Shown piece after piece: positions 29,144-38,829 of a stretch of 64,000 nucleotides of DNA (the first letter of the stretch is position 1; each line of letters starts with the position of its first letter). Origin of the DNA: an uncultured Bacteroides sp. (GTDB lineage Bacteria; Bacteroidota; Bacteroidia; Bacteroidales; Bacteroidaceae); contig UQPQ01000003.1 in the NCBI GenBank assembly GCA_900542985.1, positions 1 to 64,000 on the forward strand. Reading direction: 5' to 3'. A program made the position numbers and the translations under genes. The notes beneath the pieces are model-generated. The model was not told the origin of the DNA. It saw nothing but the letters and a program-made list of their open reading frames with translations, and did no database searches.

Positions 29144-30043
29144 ATGAATAACATACTGCAAGTAAGAAATGTCAATGACTATAGCCATTATCTTGGATGC
29201 AACGAACAGCATCCGCTGATCACTGTCATAAATTATGCAGAAGTATCACCTATACGTCATAGTTTAAACAACTATAGTGTATACGGATTATTTCTCCGAG
29301 ATGACGCGAACATAGATTTGGAATATGGCTGTGGAAAATACGATTATAATAAAGGAACATTACTCTGCGTAGCTCCAGGACAAATAGGAGGCAAGGAGGA
29401 CAATGGAGAACAAGTATCCATTACAGGATGGGCGCTTCTATTCCATCCTGATCTACTTCATAATTTCCCGCTCGAGAAACATATTAAGGATTATTCCTTT
29501 TTTGATTATCGTGTCAATGAAGCCCTCCACATGACGGAAGACGAACATGATATTCTTGTCTCATTAATGCAGCAAATTCGTAAAGAACTAAACAATAAGC
29601 CAGATAATCTTCAGAATACGATTATCATAAGTTATATTGAACTAGCTCTTAATTTTTGCCAACGTTTTTACAATCGTCAATTTATTACCCGCAAGCATGA
29701 AAATTCCGATATTCTTATTCGTTTTGACCGCTTGCTTCGTGAATATTTTGAGAACAAACTCCAATTAACTCATGGGGTTCCCAGCGTACAATATTGCGCA
29801 AACGAATTATGTATGTCACCCAATTATTTTGGAGATGTTATCAAAAAAACTACCGGTGAGACAGCAAGCAATCACATTCGCTTCTTCATTATCCAACTTG
29901 CAAAAAACTACCTTACTGCCGGAGAGACTGTATCTCAGGTATCGGAGCATCTTGGTTTTGAATATTCTCAGCATTTTAGCCGAATGTTTAAAAAATTAGA
30001 AGGTATCACTCCTTCAGAATATTGTAAAAAACTCTGTTATTGA
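29144..30043 (+). CDS. AraC family transcriptional regulator
   Basis: The 299-residue protein has an N-terminal cupin-like sensing domain (about 1-170) and a C-terminal AraC DNA-binding domain with two helix-turn-helix motifs (about 195-298), including ELCMSPNYFGDVIKK and the signature around FEYSQHFSRMFKKLEGITPSEY. It is divergent from the flavodoxin/tatA pair and convergent with the aldo/keto reductases. It probably controls this redox gene group, but the inducer is unknown. Confidence 0.92.
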   Translation: MNNILQVRNVNDYSHYLGCNEQHPLITVINYAEVSPIRHSLNNYSVYGLFLRDDANIDLEYGCGKYDYNKGTLLCVAPGQIGGKEDNGEQVSITGWALLFHPDLLHNFPLEKHIKDYSFFDYRVNEALHMTEDEHDILVSLMQQIRKELNNKPDNLQNTIIISYIELALNFCQRFYNRQFITRKHENSDILIRFDRLLREYFENKLQLTHGVPSVQYCANELCMSPNYFGDVIKKTTGETASNHIRFFIIQLAKNYLTAGETVSQVSEHLGFEYSQHFSRMFKKLEGITPSEYCKKLCY

Positions 30044-30139
30044 CAAGCAGACGTTTATAAAATTAAATTTGTACATCCGATAAGTTTTTTGTCTGAAATA
30101 TGCAGATACCTCACAATCTATACCAATGAATATAGATGA

Positions 30140-31273
<1,134 letters not shown>

Positions 31274-31350
31274 AGTAATTATATTTAACTCTTATATTCC
31301 TCAAATTATAGAATGTTTTCGTAACAATATTTCCCAACTCAGCCGATAAT

Positions 31351-32223
31351 TTACAAACTGGTAAGCACAGGATTCTCCAAATAATTAAAAAGCCGATGCA
31401 CTTCACTTGGCTTATGCGGGTCAAGCATTTGTGGGCGTGCAAGATCAAGTGAAGTAATTGCTTGCATATCATTTTTAGAAAGTTCGAAGTCCCAGATTCC
31501 TAAATTCTCTTTCATGCGACTGCGATGAACAGATTTCGGAATGACACTTACGCCTCTTTGTACATTCCAACGAAGAATGACTTGTGCTACCGTCTTATCG
31601 TGTTCTTTCGCTATTTTTCTCAATATATGATTCGTAAACATTCCATTCATCCCCTCAGCAAAAGGAGCCCAAGCCTGCGGTATAATACCATATCCATGTA
31701 AAATATCAAGTTCCTCTTCTCTTTGATAAAAAGGATGCAACTCCAATTGGTTCACCATCGGTTTAATCTCAGCCATATAACAAAGATCTATAATACGGTC
31801 ACTCTGAAAATTACTTACACCAATAGCACGAATACGCCCTTCTTTATATAGTTCTTCCATAGCCCGCCATGCACCATAATAGTCTCCAAAAGGCATATGG
31901 ATGAGATATAAATCAAGATAATCAACACCTAAATTATTAAGTGTCCGTTGAAAAGCCGTTTTTGTCTGTACATATCCCATTTCATTGATAAAAGCTTTTG
32001 AGGTAATAAAAAAATCTTCACGAGGCAATCCCGATTTACGGATTGCTCCCCCTACAGCAGTTTCATTATTATAAGAAGATGCGGTATCTATAAGGCGATA
32101 GCCAGTCTCAATAGCCTCCAATACAACAGATTCACATACATCATTAGATACTTGAAATACCCCAAAACCCTCCTGTGGCATTTCTATTCCGTTATACAAT
32201 TTAAAAGTTTGCATATTTATCAT
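31351..32223 (-). CDS. aldo/keto reductase (cytosolic)
   Basis: The 290-residue protein lacks a signal peptide. It has the family motifs GYRLIDTASSYNNE near residue 41, LDLYLIHMPFGDY near residue 101, GVSNFQ near residue 140 and VIPKSVHRSRMKEN near residue 226, typical of 2,5-diketo-gluconate reductase-like enzymes. The substrate cannot be read from sequence. A -7 element lies 15 bp upstream. Confidence 0.93.
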   Translation of the reverse strand: MINMQTFKLYNGIEMPQEGFGVFQVSNDVCESVVLEAIETGYRLIDTASSYNNETAVGGAIRKSGLPREDFFITSKAFINEMGYVQTKTAFQRTLNNLGVDYLDLYLIHMPFGDYYGAWRAMEELYKEGRIRAIGVSNFQSDRIIDLCYMAEIKPMVNQLELHPFYQREEELDILHGYGIIPQAWAPFAEGMNGMFTNHILRKIAKEHDKTVAQVILRWNVQRGVSVIPKSVHRSRMKENLGIWDFELSKNDMQAITSLDLARPQMLDPHKPSEVHRLFNYLENPVLTSL

Positions 32224-32237
32224 ATTTTCTTTTCATA

Positions 32238-32245
32238 CAAAAGTA
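32238..32245 (-). promoter_or_regulatory. -7 element of aldo/keto reductase genes
   Basis: TACTTTTG on the minus strand, 14 bp before the ATG at 32223, so the leader is very short. Confidence 0.55.
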
Positions 32246-32297
32246 GTGGTATACTATGCAAATTCATGTAACAATAATACGGAGATTTGTAATGATT

Positions 32298-32543
32298 TTA
32301 CAGATTATGATTTAAATAACGAATACGTAATAAATCATTCAGCAGGTTTCTCAGCTTCATATTAATGACGCTTGCATCCTGTCTTTTTTGGATAAGTCCA
32401 TTTTTGAATTGGTTCTCAGAATCAATGAGATAACGTGTTAAAATGTAACATGTTTCTCCTTTATGGCACAACGCGATTCTGATTTTGTGCTTCCCATTCT
32501 TAAGAACTTTTGCTTTGAAAATTGTAAGTTTTAATGTGGCCAT
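32298..32543 (-). pseudogene. N-terminal fragment of a tyrosine recombinase (integrase Arm domain)
   Basis: The 81-residue reading frame (TLKLTIFKAKVLKNGKHKIR) matches the N-terminal Arm DNA-binding domain of Bacteroidales site-specific integrases. It stops after about 80 residues, before the core-binding and catalytic domains. The remaining 75 bp up to the reductase gene have no room for them. It is therefore a remnant of a mobile element rather than a working integrase. Two tRNA-Lys genes, frequent integration targets, begin 165 bp upstream. Confidence 0.75.
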
Positions 32544-32547
32544 AATA

Positions 32548-32622
32548 GATTAAATAAAAAAGGATAAGTTTTCGGACATGTAAAATCACTCAAAAGTGAG
32601 GTGATTTCCCTTTTTTTTAATC
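32548..32622. repeat. nested inverted repeat upstream of the integrase fragment
   Basis: The outer arms are AGATTAAATAAAAAAGG (32548-32564) and CCTTTTTTTTAATCT (ending 32622). The inner arms are AAATCACTCA (32583-32592) and TGAGGTGATTT (32597-32607). The inner hairpin is followed by a T-run, so it could be a plus-strand terminator, or a former element end. Confidence 0.5.
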
Positions 32623-32707
32623 TATAAACGAAGAATAGGGTAGAAATAAAAAGAGTAAATTAACTTGTAAAATACTGATTATCTACAACTTAATCTACTC
32701 TTCCGTT

Positions 32708-32783
32708 TGGTACACCCTCAGGGATTCGAACCCTGGACCCACTGATTAAGAGTCAGTTGCTCTACCAACTGAGCTAAGAGTGC
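32708..32783 (-). tRNA. tRNA-Lys (CTT), copy with encoded CCA
   Basis: The reverse complement folds as a cloverleaf with anticodon loop CTCTTAA (anticodon CTT, reading AAG). The body is 32711-32783, and the three bases after the discriminator A read CCA (32710-32708). The body appears identical to the neighbouring copy. Confidence 0.95.
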
Positions 32784-32818
32784 ATCCACTATAAATTGTC
32801 AAATTTCCCGAATTAAAG

Positions 32819-32891
32819 TACACCCTCAGGGATTCGAACCCTGGACCCACTGATTAAGAGTCAGTTGCTCTACCAACTGAGCTAAGAGTGC
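32819..32891 (-). tRNA. tRNA-Lys (CTT), second copy
   Basis: Same 73-nt body as 32711-32783, separated by 35 bp of unrelated spacer. CCA is not encoded here. It is the promoter-proximal copy of the pair. Confidence 0.95.
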
Positions 32892-32908
32892 CTTTTTGAT
32901 TGCGGGTG

Positions 32909-32916
32909 CAAAGGTA
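32909..32916 (-). promoter_or_regulatory. -7 element of the tRNA-Lys pair
   Basis: TACCTTTG on the minus strand, 18 bp before the first tRNA-Lys. Confidence 0.6.
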
Positions 32917-32996
32917 TAACCTTTATTTGAAAAGAACAAATAAAAAGGAATAACTTTTTCAACTTTTTATAGTGATTTTCTATAATATTCTATAAA

Positions 32997-33473
32997 TCAG
33001 ATAAGTTGATATTCTTCTTGATAATACAAGAATGATTGAGCACATGATTTATATTCGAATAGTTCTTCCGGCTTAAAGAAACGTGCTATTTCTTCCAAGG
33101 CAGCTTTAGGAGAATCGGAAGTATGAATGATATTTTCCTGCGAGCTGACACTGTAATCACCACGAATTGTTCCGGGAATTGCAACACGACCATTTGTAGC
33201 ACCAGTCATAGAACGAACTATCTGAATAGCATCTACTCCTTCATAGCAACATACAACGACAGGGGAAGCCATCATCGAATTTTTTACACGCTGGAAGAAC
33301 GGTCTTTCACTCAAGTGAGCATAATGCTCATTCAATATTTCATCGGTAAGCTGCATCATTTTCATTCCAATCAAATGCAAGCCTTTACGTTCAAAACGGG
33401 TAGTTATTTCTCCAATCAAACCACGCTGTACTGCCGATGGTTTTAAAATGACTAAAGTTCTTTCTAAACTCAT
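32997..33473 (-). CDS. ndk: nucleoside diphosphate kinase
   Basis: Ndk equilibrates nucleoside di- and triphosphates using ATP. The 158-residue protein has the N-terminal ERTLVILKPSAVQRG, the RGDYSV segment, and the active-site His in NIIHTSDS. The usual family form is HGSDS, so Gly is replaced by Thr next to the His. This change is conservative for family membership. Confidence 0.95.
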   Translation of the reverse strand: MSLERTLVILKPSAVQRGLIGEITTRFERKGLHLIGMKMMQLTDEILNEHYAHLSERPFFQRVKNSMMASPVVVCCYEGVDAIQIVRSMTGATNGRVAIPGTIRGDYSVSSQENIIHTSDSPKAALEEIARFFKPEELFEYKSCAQSFLYYQEEYQLI

Positions 33474-33549
33474 AATTGTGTTTCAATTTTTAGATTTATA
33501 CAAAGATTTACATAGCAGCTACTTTGTCTTTGCAGTTAAAGTAGCGCCC

Positions 33550-33557
33550 CAAATATA
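33550..33557 (-). promoter_or_regulatory. -7 element of ndk
   Basis: TATATTTG on the minus strand, 77 bp upstream of the ndk ATG. Confidence 0.5.
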
Positions 33558-33618
33558 CGTGCTTTATTTTAAATACCAAAAGTTATTGAAAAAAAACGAT
33601 AACAGAAGAGTTTTTCGA

Positions 33619-33702
33619 CCGACGGCGTCGGATATGCAAACGGCGACGCTGATTTTACAGCCGACGTCGTCGGATGTACAGCCAACAACGCCGATTACAG
33701 GA
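33619..33702 (+). repeat. 84-bp element of four 21-nt units (copy C)
   Basis: The units start at 33619 (CCGACGGCGTCGGATA), 33640 (ACGGCGACGCTGA), 33661 (CCGACGTCGTCGGAT) and 33682 (CCAACAACGCCGA). This is the best-preserved copy. Read in frame it gives heptapeptides such as PTSSDVQ. It lies in the 330-bp gap upstream of the ndk promoter and downstream of the MBL hydrolase. The gap holds no gene. Confidence 0.8.
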
Positions 33703-33802
33703 TACTGTTCGGATTGAATGAGCATGATACCAAACAAGGAGAAATAATTTGCTTTTCAGCATTTTATTCTCCCTGCTTTCATTCTATCTTTCAAAAATAA
33801 AC

Positions 33803-34609
33803 TTATTCAAAACAGTACAATTCCGAAGGAACGGTTCTTTTTAGAGGGATGACTTGCAAGTCTTGTCCGACTATAATATTCTTTTCCTTCAAAGCCATTT
33901 CTACCGTTTTGTATGCCAGTTCCGGATGATTGTTGTCTTTGCTCAGGTGGCAAAGCCATAAATATTTCAACCCTTCCGGCATATTGGACGCAATATAGTC
34001 GGCCATCTCTCGGTTGCACATATGCCCGTTCGGACTTGCAATGCGCATTTTTAAATGATAAGGGTAGGGGCCCATTTGCAGCATAGTCTCATCATAGTTG
34101 GCTTCCAGTATCAGATAGTTTGCTTTTGCAATATACTTTGCGGCTGTTTCTGTAATATGCCCGATGTCGGTCAGAAAAGAAAAAGTCTTACCATCTATCA
34201 CCACACAGTATCCTACATTGCCGGTACCGTCGTGCGGAACCTCAAAACAGGTAATTTCAAAATCTCCAAGTCTTATTGTTTCCTCTTTCCGAATAAAACG
34301 CGTATGCTCTTTATCCAGCTTTTCCGTCATGCAATAACTGCGCGAAATACCATAATGTACCTCCTGTGTAGCATAAATTGGAATGTTATGCTTACCGGCC
34401 AAATGACCTACAGCCTTAATGTGGTCGGCATGGTCGTGAGTTACAAATACGGCGCGTATATTTTCCAGACTCAGTCCTGTTTCCTTGAAGATTTTCTTTA
34501 TAGAACGGATACCGATGCCTGCATCTATCAAAATTCCTTCATTATCTGTTCCCAGATAGTAGCAATTCCCGCTACTTCCGCTTCCCAGACTCATAAAACG
34601 TACTTTCAT
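33803..34609 (-). CDS. MBL-fold metallohydrolase (YycJ/WalJ-like)
   Basis: The 268-residue protein has the metallo-beta-lactamase metal motif VTHDHADH near residue 56, plus the N-terminal GSGSSGNCYYLG typical of the YycJ/WalJ group of putative exonucleases. Further metal ligands are in EVPHDG and LTDIGH. The activity is inferred from the family only. It is divergent from the cobyrinate synthase gene. Confidence 0.9.
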   Translation of the reverse strand: MKVRFMSLGSGSSGNCYYLGTDNEGILIDAGIGIRSIKKIFKETGLSLENIRAVFVTHDHADHIKAVGHLAGKHNIPIYATQEVHYGISRSYCMTEKLDKEHTRFIRKEETIRLGDFEITCFEVPHDGTGNVGYCVVIDGKTFSFLTDIGHITETAAKYIAKANYLILEANYDETMLQMGPYPYHLKMRIASPNGHMCNREMADYIASNMPEGLKYLWLCHLSKDNNHPELAYKTVEMALKEKNIIVGQDLQVIPLKRTVPSELYCFE

Positions 34610-34650
34610 GCTTTTTTATCTTTTTACCCTTCCATCCGTCGAAAGGAGTG

Positions 34651-34658
34651 CAAAGATA
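34651..34658 (-). promoter_or_regulatory. -7 element of the MBL hydrolase gene
   Basis: TATCTTTG on the minus strand, 41 bp upstream of its ATG. Confidence 0.5.
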
Positions 34659-34681
34659 GCAATTCTTCTATTTAATCTTCG

Positions 34682-34689
34682 TATCTTTG
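34682..34689 (+). promoter_or_regulatory. -7 element of cobyrinate synthase gene
   Basis: TATCTTTG on the plus strand, 31 bp before the ATG at 34721 and only 23 bp from the divergent -7 of the MBL gene. Confidence 0.5.
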
Positions 34690-34720
34690 CCCACGTTTTA
34701 AAAAGAAGTAATGCTATAAT

Positions 34721-36047
34721 ATGAAACCACAGTTTATGATTGCTGCACCAGTCTCGGGAAGTGGAAAGACTACTTTCACACTGGGGCTTTTGCATGCCTT
34801 GCACAAGCGCGGCGTAAAGGTGCAGCCTTTTAAATGTGGTGCAGATTATATTGATACACAATATCATTATTGTATCCGAACGGGAATCTGTGAATTTGGA
34901 TCTCGGCCTGGCTTCACGCACCCATATTCAATACATCTACAATAAATACGGAGAACATGCGGATGTTTGTATAACGGAAGGAGTGATGGGACTGTACGAC
35001 GGTTACCGGCGCATGCAAGGAAGTTGTGCCGAAATCGCAAAGATACTGAACATACCTGTTATTCTAATAGTCAATGCCAGAGCGACAGCCTACTCTGTAG
35101 CTCCTCTTCTATACGGATTCCGTCACTTTAATCCTTCGGTCAGAATTGCAGGAGTAGTATTCAACCAAACAGTCTCTCCGGCTCATTTTGCCATGCTGAA
35201 AGAAGCTTGTTCGGACGCAGGAATAGAATGTTTGGGGCATTTGCCTTCTATAGAGGATATCAATCTGCCTTCCCGCCATCAAAGCATTACATCGGTAGAA
35301 AAACAATCCATTGTATCGGTATCTTCACGTGTAGCCGAACAGATTGAAAAGCATGTCGATATAGATAAGATGCTGAATCTGTGCACACGTATTTTTCCCT
35401 GTCGATACACATTGCCTTACACTTCGGAAATTGGCATCGAAGCCATGCATTATTCTCAAGGGAAACGAATGCAGATTGCCATTGCACGCGATCCGGCTTT
35501 CTGTTTCTTATATCGGGAGAATATAGACCGGCTGGCAGAGTTGGGAAAAATAACCTATTTCAGTCCCGTATACGGAAGTGACCTTCCTGAAGCAGACCTG
35601 GTATATCTGCCGGGAGGATATCCCGAATTTTTTGCCCGACAATTGCACCGTCGTAAACGACTTATGCAGCAACTTCGGGATTATGCAGAAAAGGGTGGAA
35701 AACTGCTGGCCGAATGTGGTGGAATGGTACTCCTGTCCCGTTCACTCACAGTACGGAAGGGGGGCACGGCTTATGCCATGGCCGATGTATTACCGTTTGA
35801 GTGTACTTCGGCCGACTCACGTTTGACGACCGGTTACCGAAGAATGAACTACCGTAATATGGAGTGGAAAGGCCATGAATTTCACTATTCAACGGTCCTC
35901 AATCCGGATGCTTTACCAACAGAAGTCCCACTTTATACACCGGCAGGAACAGAAGTGGGTACTCCAATTTACAGATATAAGAATGTCATTGCCGGGTTCA
36001 CTCATTGGTATTGGGGAGAAACGGATGTCATGAAATTTTGGGAATAA
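34721..36047 (+). pseudogene. cbiA: cobyrinate a,c-diamide synthase, interrupted by a frameshift
   Basis: The enzyme amidates cobyrinic acid in corrin synthesis. The N-terminal part (from 34721) has the P-loop [14 protein letters not shown] and [13 protein letters not shown], then runs into a wrong frame and stops at 34945. The family sequence continues in the next frame with [29 protein letters not shown] and the C-terminal glutaminase Cys in LLAECGGMVLL, ending at 36047. The switch falls between about 34870 and 34885. A two-base loss after TATCAT would explain it. Without the shift the protein would have about 442 residues. There is no homopolymer run there, so a real mutation, an assembly error or recoding are all possible. 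Confidence 0.85.
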
Positions 36048-36051
36048 AAAA

Positions 36052-36092
36052 GGCAGATTTTATTCTTGTTTATTCCAAAAATAAAATCTACC
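36052..36092 (+). terminator. terminator hairpin overlapping the tRNA-Gly promoter
   Basis: GGCAGATTTTATT at 36052-36064 pairs with AATAAAATCTACC at 36080-36092 (12 of 13). The right arm includes the start of the tRNA-Gly -7 element. Confidence 0.6.
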
Positions 36093-36096
36093 TTTG
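36089..36096 (+). promoter_or_regulatory. -7 element of tRNA-Gly
   Basis: TACCTTTG lies 17 bp before the tRNA 5' end. Confidence 0.6.
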
Positions 36097-36112
36097 AGTC
36101 TGTTATCGAATT

Positions 36113-36185
36113 GCGGTAGTAGCTCAGTTGGTAGAGCGTCGGCTTCCCAAGCCGAAAGTCACGGGTTCGAGTCCCGCTTACCGCT
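36113..36185 (+). tRNA. tRNA-Gly (CCC)
   Basis: The acceptor GCGGTAG pairs with TTACCGC (one G-T). The anticodon loop TTCCCAA gives anticodon CCC, reading GGG, and the T-loop is GGGTTCGAGTCCC. The discriminator is U and CCA is not encoded. It converges with hydF, whose stop is at 36200. Confidence 0.95.
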
Positions 36186-36199
36186 CTTATACTCCCAAA

Positions 36200-37390
36200 T
36201 CAATAGTCAATCTTATCCAAGATTCCATTTATATAAGCAATCACTACACCATAGTTGGTCATCGGGATATGCTGGTTACGTGCCTGTGCAATACGATTCA
36301 ATACATATTTACGGTTGAACATACAGGCTCCGCAATGTATTACTAAATCGTAAGAGGAAAGGTCTTCCGGAAAATCTGTACCGGAAACCATATCTATCTG
36401 CAATCCTTCTCCAATCCGTTTGCGCAGCATACGTGGTATTTTTACCCTGCCTATATCTTCTGTAAGGGGAGCATGTGTACATGCTTCGGCTATCAAGACT
36501 TTCGATTTCTCAGTCAACTGACTGATGGCATTGGCTCCTTCGATATAATAGCCTATATCGCCTTTGTACTGGGCAAACAGTACAGAAAACGAGGTAAGAC
36601 GACTTGCCTCGGGCTTCAGTTCGTATACCGTTTTGAAGACCTGTGAGTCGGTAATTATCAGTTTAGGAGGTTCTACTAATGCTTGAATCATAGAGGTGAT
36701 ATTCTCTGTAGTACAGCTCATTACAAGACACTTCCTATCCAACAGTTCACGGATTGTCTGTACCTGCGGAAGAATCAGTCTTCCTTTCGGAGCCTGAATA
36801 TCTTGAGGCATAACCAGCATCACTATATCCCCGGCAGAGACCAATCTGCCTACAATACCGCGTTCCATAGTTTCATCAGGGAACTGCCCAATCATGCTTC
36901 GGCGTATCTCTTCCATTCCTTCCCGATTCCGGGCACTGACAATCAAAGGCATTTGTCCGCATTGTTTCTCTATACGACGGGCTATCTGTTCGCTGTCAGC
37001 ATGTAAGTCGGCCTTATTCAATATCCATAGGATAGGGGTATTCTTCTCCTTCAGCCATTTACTCCATTGCAGTTCCTGGTCAATCTGATCGTTTGTACAC
37101 ACAATCAAGGCAATATCCGTGCGCTCCATTGCACGCATTGTCTGTTTGATGCGTAAGGCTCCCAGTTCACCTTCATCGTCCAACCCTGCAGTATCAATAA
37201 ACACACAGGCCCCCAGACCGTGTATTTCCATTGCCTTGTAGACGGGATCGGTTGTCGTACCGGCAAAATCGGATACAACAGCAATCTCCTGTCCGGTCAA
37301 AGCATTGATCAACGAAGATTTTCCACTATTTCTCTTTCCGAAAATTCCAATATGAATACGATTTGAACGAGGCGTATTTTCCATACTCAT
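36200..37390 (-). CDS. hydF: [FeFe] hydrogenase H-cluster maturation GTPase HydF
   Basis: HydF is the scaffold that receives the diiron subcluster precursor and delivers it to the hydrogenase. The 396-residue protein has an N-terminal GTPase domain with P-loop GKRNSGKSS near residue 18 and NKAD near residue 124. The C-terminal cluster-binding domain has His/Cys ligands in HCGACMFNRKYV near residue 351. Its ATG shares one base with the hydG stop (TAATG), so the two are translationally coupled. Confidence 0.95.
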   Translation of the reverse strand: MSMENTPRSNRIHIGIFGKRNSGKSSLINALTGQEIAVVSDFAGTTTDPVYKAMEIHGLGACVFIDTAGLDDEGELGALRIKQTMRAMERTDIALIVCTNDQIDQELQWSKWLKEKNTPILWILNKADLHADSEQIARRIEKQCGQMPLIVSARNREGMEEIRRSMIGQFPDETMERGIVGRLVSAGDIVMLVMPQDIQAPKGRLILPQVQTIRELLDRKCLVMSCTTENITSMIQALVEPPKLIITDSQVFKTVYELKPEASRLTSFSVLFAQYKGDIGYYIEGANAISQLTEKSKVLIAEACTHAPLTEDIGRVKIPRMLRKRIGEGLQIDMVSGTDFPEDLSSYDLVIHCGACMFNRKYVLNRIAQARNQHIPMTNYGVVIAYINGILDKIDY

Positions 37391-38808
37391 TAAAATCTGA
37401 AATCTCTTTTACCTTCCTTTATGCGCTCTAAGTTCTCCAAGGCACGTTTGCGAATGGCCGGATTGGGTATCTGTTCCATTTGCTTACGTATCATATCAAT
37501 ACCCAACTCACGAGTTTCCGGAGATGCATAGTCTTCCAGATACTCCTGCAAGGTCATCAAAGCATTGGGAGCACAACAATTGGCTATCTGGCCGGTCTTT
37601 ACCAGCGACATAAAGCGGTCTCCGGTTCGTCCTTCTCTATAACAGGCTGTACAGAAGCTGGGAATATAGCCCAAACGTAGCAACCATGCTACAATTTCAT
37701 CCAATGTACGGGTATCACTGACATCAAACTGAGCAGAGTTTTCTTCGGGAATTTCTTCTGTTGCATAGCCTCCTACGCTGGTTTTCGAACCACCGCTAAT
37801 CTGTGAAACTCCCAGTTCGAGTACCTTTTCGCGTGAGCGTTGAGATTCTCGAGTAGAAATAATCATACCGGTATAAGGCACGCTGATACGGATCACAGCA
37901 ACAATCTTCTGGAATATTTCATCGGAGATAGCGTTCTCAAAGTCGGCTTTATCAATATCGTCTGCTGAGCAAATACGAGGTACACTGATTGTATGAGGAC
38001 CGACTCCATAGGTTGCTTCCAGATGTTCGGCATGCATCAGCAATCCTACAAAATCGTAACGATATGTATTGAGCCCAAACAAAACTCCTAACCCCACATC
38101 ATCAATACCTCCCTGCATGGCACGGTCCATAGCTTCCGTATGATACGCATAATTGCTCTTCGGACCACGTGGATGCAGTTTTTCATAATTCTCTTTGTGG
38201 TACGTTTCCTGAAAGAGAATATAAGTACCAATACCTGCCTCGTGCAGCTTTCTGTAATTTTCCACTGTAGTAGCAGCAATGTTTACATTCACTCTACGTA
38301 TGGCTCCGTTCTTATGCTTAATCTGATAGATAGTCTGAATAGATTCCAGAATGTATTCTATCGGATTGCGTATTGGATCTTCTCCTGCTTCAAGTGCCAA
38401 ACGCTTGTGTCCCATATCTTGCAAGGCAATTACTTCGCGGCGAATCTCTTCCTGAGTCAGCTTCTTACGGGCTATCGTCTTGTTTTTCACATGATACGGA
38501 CAATATACGCAACTATTGACACAATAATTGGACAAATACAAAGGAGCAAACATGACGATACGATTGCCATAGAATTTTTTCTTTATCTCACGGGCCAGAT
38601 TGTAAATCTCTTCCAGCAAATCCGAGTCTGTACACTCCAACAGCACTGCTGCTTCACGATGACTAAGCCCCTTACAAGCTCGTGCTTTCTCTATCAGCGA
38701 GCGAATAAGTTCTTTATCATCGGCATGCGCTTGAGCATAAGCTAATGTATCCAAAATTTCATCATGACAGATAAACTCTTCTGCATGAGGGGAATCTATT
38801 TTATACAT
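37390..38808 (-). CDS. hydG: [FeFe] hydrogenase maturation tyrosine lyase HydG
   Basis: HydG cleaves tyrosine to provide CO and cyanide ligands for the H-cluster. The 472-residue protein is related to ThiH but longer. It has the radical SAM motif CVNSCVYC near residue 96 and the C-terminal second-cluster CTACYREGRTGDRFM near residue 388, with the third Cys further on. It lies 21 bp downstream of hydE and overlaps hydF by one base. Confidence 0.95.
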   Translation of the reverse strand: MYKIDSPHAEEFICHDEILDTLAYAQAHADDKELIRSLIEKARACKGLSHREAAVLLECTDSDLLEEIYNLAREIKKKFYGNRIVMFAPLYLSNYCVNSCVYCPYHVKNKTIARKKLTQEEIRREVIALQDMGHKRLALEAGEDPIRNPIEYILESIQTIYQIKHKNGAIRRVNVNIAATTVENYRKLHEAGIGTYILFQETYHKENYEKLHPRGPKSNYAYHTEAMDRAMQGGIDDVGLGVLFGLNTYRYDFVGLLMHAEHLEATYGVGPHTISVPRICSADDIDKADFENAISDEIFQKIVAVIRISVPYTGMIISTRESQRSREKVLELGVSQISGGSKTSVGGYATEEIPEENSAQFDVSDTRTLDEIVAWLLRLGYIPSFCTACYREGRTGDRFMSLVKTGQIANCCAPNALMTLQEYLEDYASPETRELGIDMIRKQMEQIPNPAIRKRALENLERIKEGKRDFRF

Positions 38809-38829
38809 AATCTTCTACAATTTAGTTGT

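Noticed and set aside
32711..32891. Tandem tRNA-Lys copies as an assembly duplication
   Set aside because: The flanks and the CCA differ and the spacer is unique, so both copies are taken as real.
33600..33717. 89-aa frame through repeat copy C taken as a protein
   Set aside because: It starts inside the ndk leader on the other strand, and the open frame results from the 21-nt period. Copy A has an in-frame stop.
37390..38808. HydG considered as a second ThiH
   Set aside because: The C-terminal second-cluster motif (CTACYREGRTGDRFM) and its position between hydE and hydF identify HydG.
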